Shown in pieces: positions 62,957-64,000 of a stretch of 64,000 nt of DNA. The DNA comes from Streptomyces sp. NBC_00271 (GTDB lineage Bacteria > Actinomycetota > Actinomycetes > Streptomycetales > Streptomycetaceae), in assembly GCF_036178845.1 (NCBI RefSeq), contig NZ_CP108071.1, forward strand, positions 1 to 64,000, in the 5' to 3' direction. The translations under genes and the position numbers were made by a program. Below the pieces are notes generated by a model. That model had not been told where the DNA came from. It saw only the letters and a program-made list of their open reading frames with translations, and did not search any database. Position 1 is the first letter of the stretch, and each line of letters starts with the position of its first letter.

Positions 62957-64000
62957 ATGGCGCAGTTGGACATCATCGACGTCGGGCACGCGTACGCACC
63001 GGGTGCCGAGGAGGAGCGGTGGGCGCTCAAGCCGTTGAAGCTGACCTTCGAGTCCGGTAAAACGTATGCGCTGGTCGGACCCTCGGGCTGCGGCAAGACG
63101 ACGCTGCTGAACATCCTGTCCGGCCTGATCAGACCATCCCGGGGACGGGTGCTGTTCGACGGCGTCGACGTCACCGCCCTGCCCACGAAGGCGCGCAACA
63201 TCGCCCAGGTCTTCCAGTTCCCCGTCATCTACAAGTCGATGACGGTTTACGAGAACCTCGCCTTCCCGCTGCAGTGCCGGCGCTGGGACAAGGCGAGGAT
63301 CGACGCCAAGGTCCGGCAGGTCGCCGAGGCCCTGGACCTGCACGACCGGCTGGGGCAGCCCGCTCGCGGGCTCACCGCCGACGACAAGCAGCTGATCTCA
63401 CTCGGTCGCGGCCTGGTCCGTGACGATGTGGCGGCCGTCCTGATGGACGAGCCGCTCACGGTGATCGACCCGCAGCTGAAGCACTCGCTGCGGCGCAAGA
63501 TCCGAGAGATCACCGAGCAGTTCCGGCCCACGGTGATCTACGTGACGCACGACCAGTACGAGGCGATGAGCTTCGCGCAGGAATTGCTGGTCATGAAGGA
63601 CGGCCGTGCCGTGCAGCAGGGCACCCCGGAGCAGCTCTTCGAGGCGCCCTCGTCCGCCTACGTCGGCTACTTCATCGGCTCACCGGCGATGAACTTCCTG
63701 ACCGTGGACCGGGGTGACGGGCCCTTCGCGCTGGGTGGCCGGACGCTGTCCGCTGCCTGGGACATCCCCCGGAGCACGACCGAGGTCCAGGTCGGCGTCC
63801 GGCCCGAGTACGTCAAGGTCGTCACGGACCCCGGCCCCAACACCTTCCCCGGCCGGCTGCGGAGCGTCAGCGATCACGGCGCGCAGCGTGTGCTCGAGGT
63901 CGAGGTCGCCGGGCAGCTCGTCAGGGCCAAAACGCCGCGCGAGGAGGGAGTTCCAGCGGGCGAGGAGGTCCTGGTGCACCTACCGCGCGCCAAGGTCCTT
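62957..64000 (+). CDS. ABC transporter ATPase 2 (degenerate signature), partial
   Basis: At least 348 residues; the gene runs off the window. Walker A GPSGCGKTT (from 41) and the switch His198 (YVTHDQYEAM) are canonical, but the signature is LTADDKQ (from 139) in place of LSGGQ. Walker B is VLMDEPL. This is the pattern I recall for the GlpT-like partner in glycerol importers. It starts two bases after the stop of ATPase 1. Confidence 0.87.
   Translation, partial: MAQLDIIDVGHAYAPGAEEERWALKPLKLTFESGKTYALVGPSGCGKTTLLNILSGLIRPSRGRVLFDGVDVTALPTKARNIAQVFQFPVIYKSMTVYENLAFPLQCRRWDKARIDAKVRQVAEALDLHDRLGQPARGLTADDKQLISLGRGLVRDDVAAVLMDEPLTVIDPQLKHSLRRKIREITEQFRPTVIYVTHDQYEAMSFAQELLVMKDGRAVQQGTPEQLFEAPSSAYVGYFIGSPAMNFLTVDRGDGPFALGGRTLSAAWDIPRSTTEVQVGVRPEYVKVVTDPGPNTFPGRLRSVSDHGAQRVLEVEVAGQLVRAKTPREEGVPAGEEVLVHLPRAKVL

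Noticed and set aside
1..64000. CRISPR arrays, tRNA and rRNA genes
   Set aside because: No regularly spaced repeats with unique spacers, and no tRNA or rRNA sequence was recognised on either strand.

Overview
The window looks like the left end of a linear Streptomyces replicon (a chromosome arm or a large linear plasmid). The base composition is very GC-rich, codon third positions are G/C, and the families are typical of the genus (Tap/Tpg terminal proteins, LAL-type LuxR regulators, SpoIIE phosphatase). The first ~150 bases are six tightly packed hairpin palindromes, as at a Streptomyces telomere. They are followed by an ankyrin-repeat/helicase operon and by tap-tpg, the telomere replication pair. 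No tRNA, rRNA or CRISPR array was seen.

Layout: (1) 1-6.2 kb: telomere, ankyrin protein, telomere-type helicase, Tap, Tpg. (2) 6.2-9.1 kb: a clean IS4-family element with terminal repeats and target duplication, then IS and oxidoreductase relics. (3) 9.2-22.0 kb: a complete hydroxyquinol (resorcinol- or phenol-type) catabolic cluster: HpaB-type monooxygenase, flavin reductase, intradiol dioxygenase, maleylacetate reductase, 3-oxoadipate CoA-transferase A/B and thiolase, with two large LuxR-family regulators. Together they would take a phenolic compound to succinyl-CoA and acetyl-CoA. (4) 22-26 kb: an IS256 relic and an IS110-family element nested inside another IS110-family element. (5) 26.5-48 kb: an IS-riddled island for nitric oxide, oxygen and Fe-S redox. 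It holds a quinol NO reductase with a small membrane partner, a group III truncated haemoglobin, an NsrR-like Rrf2 regulator, 7Fe ferredoxins (one intact, one frameshifted, one decayed), a hemerythrin-like/DUF2249 protein, SufR-like regulators (one intact, one decayed), small membrane proteins and an orphan cytochrome oxidase subunit I. (6) 48-55 kb: IS and gene fragments around a SpoIIE/GAF phosphatase and a RelE/Phd toxin-antitoxin pair. (7) 55.4-64.0 kb: an AcoR/MimR-like activator divergent from an operon of zinc alcohol dehydrogenase plus a polyol-type ABC importer (binding protein, two permeases, two asymmetric ATPases); the last gene runs off the window.

The points most worth a second look are the non-archetypal telomere hairpins (all closed by an AA loop), the patchwork NO/redox island with repeated modules and shared promoter boxes, a perfect 54-bp palindrome, the nested IS110 pair whose junctions can be read directly and whose left end should carry a bridge RNA, an in-frame repeat insertion inside the thiolase, and an XRE regulator gene interrupted by TAG codons. 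All functional assignments rest on reading motifs by eye; no database search was run.
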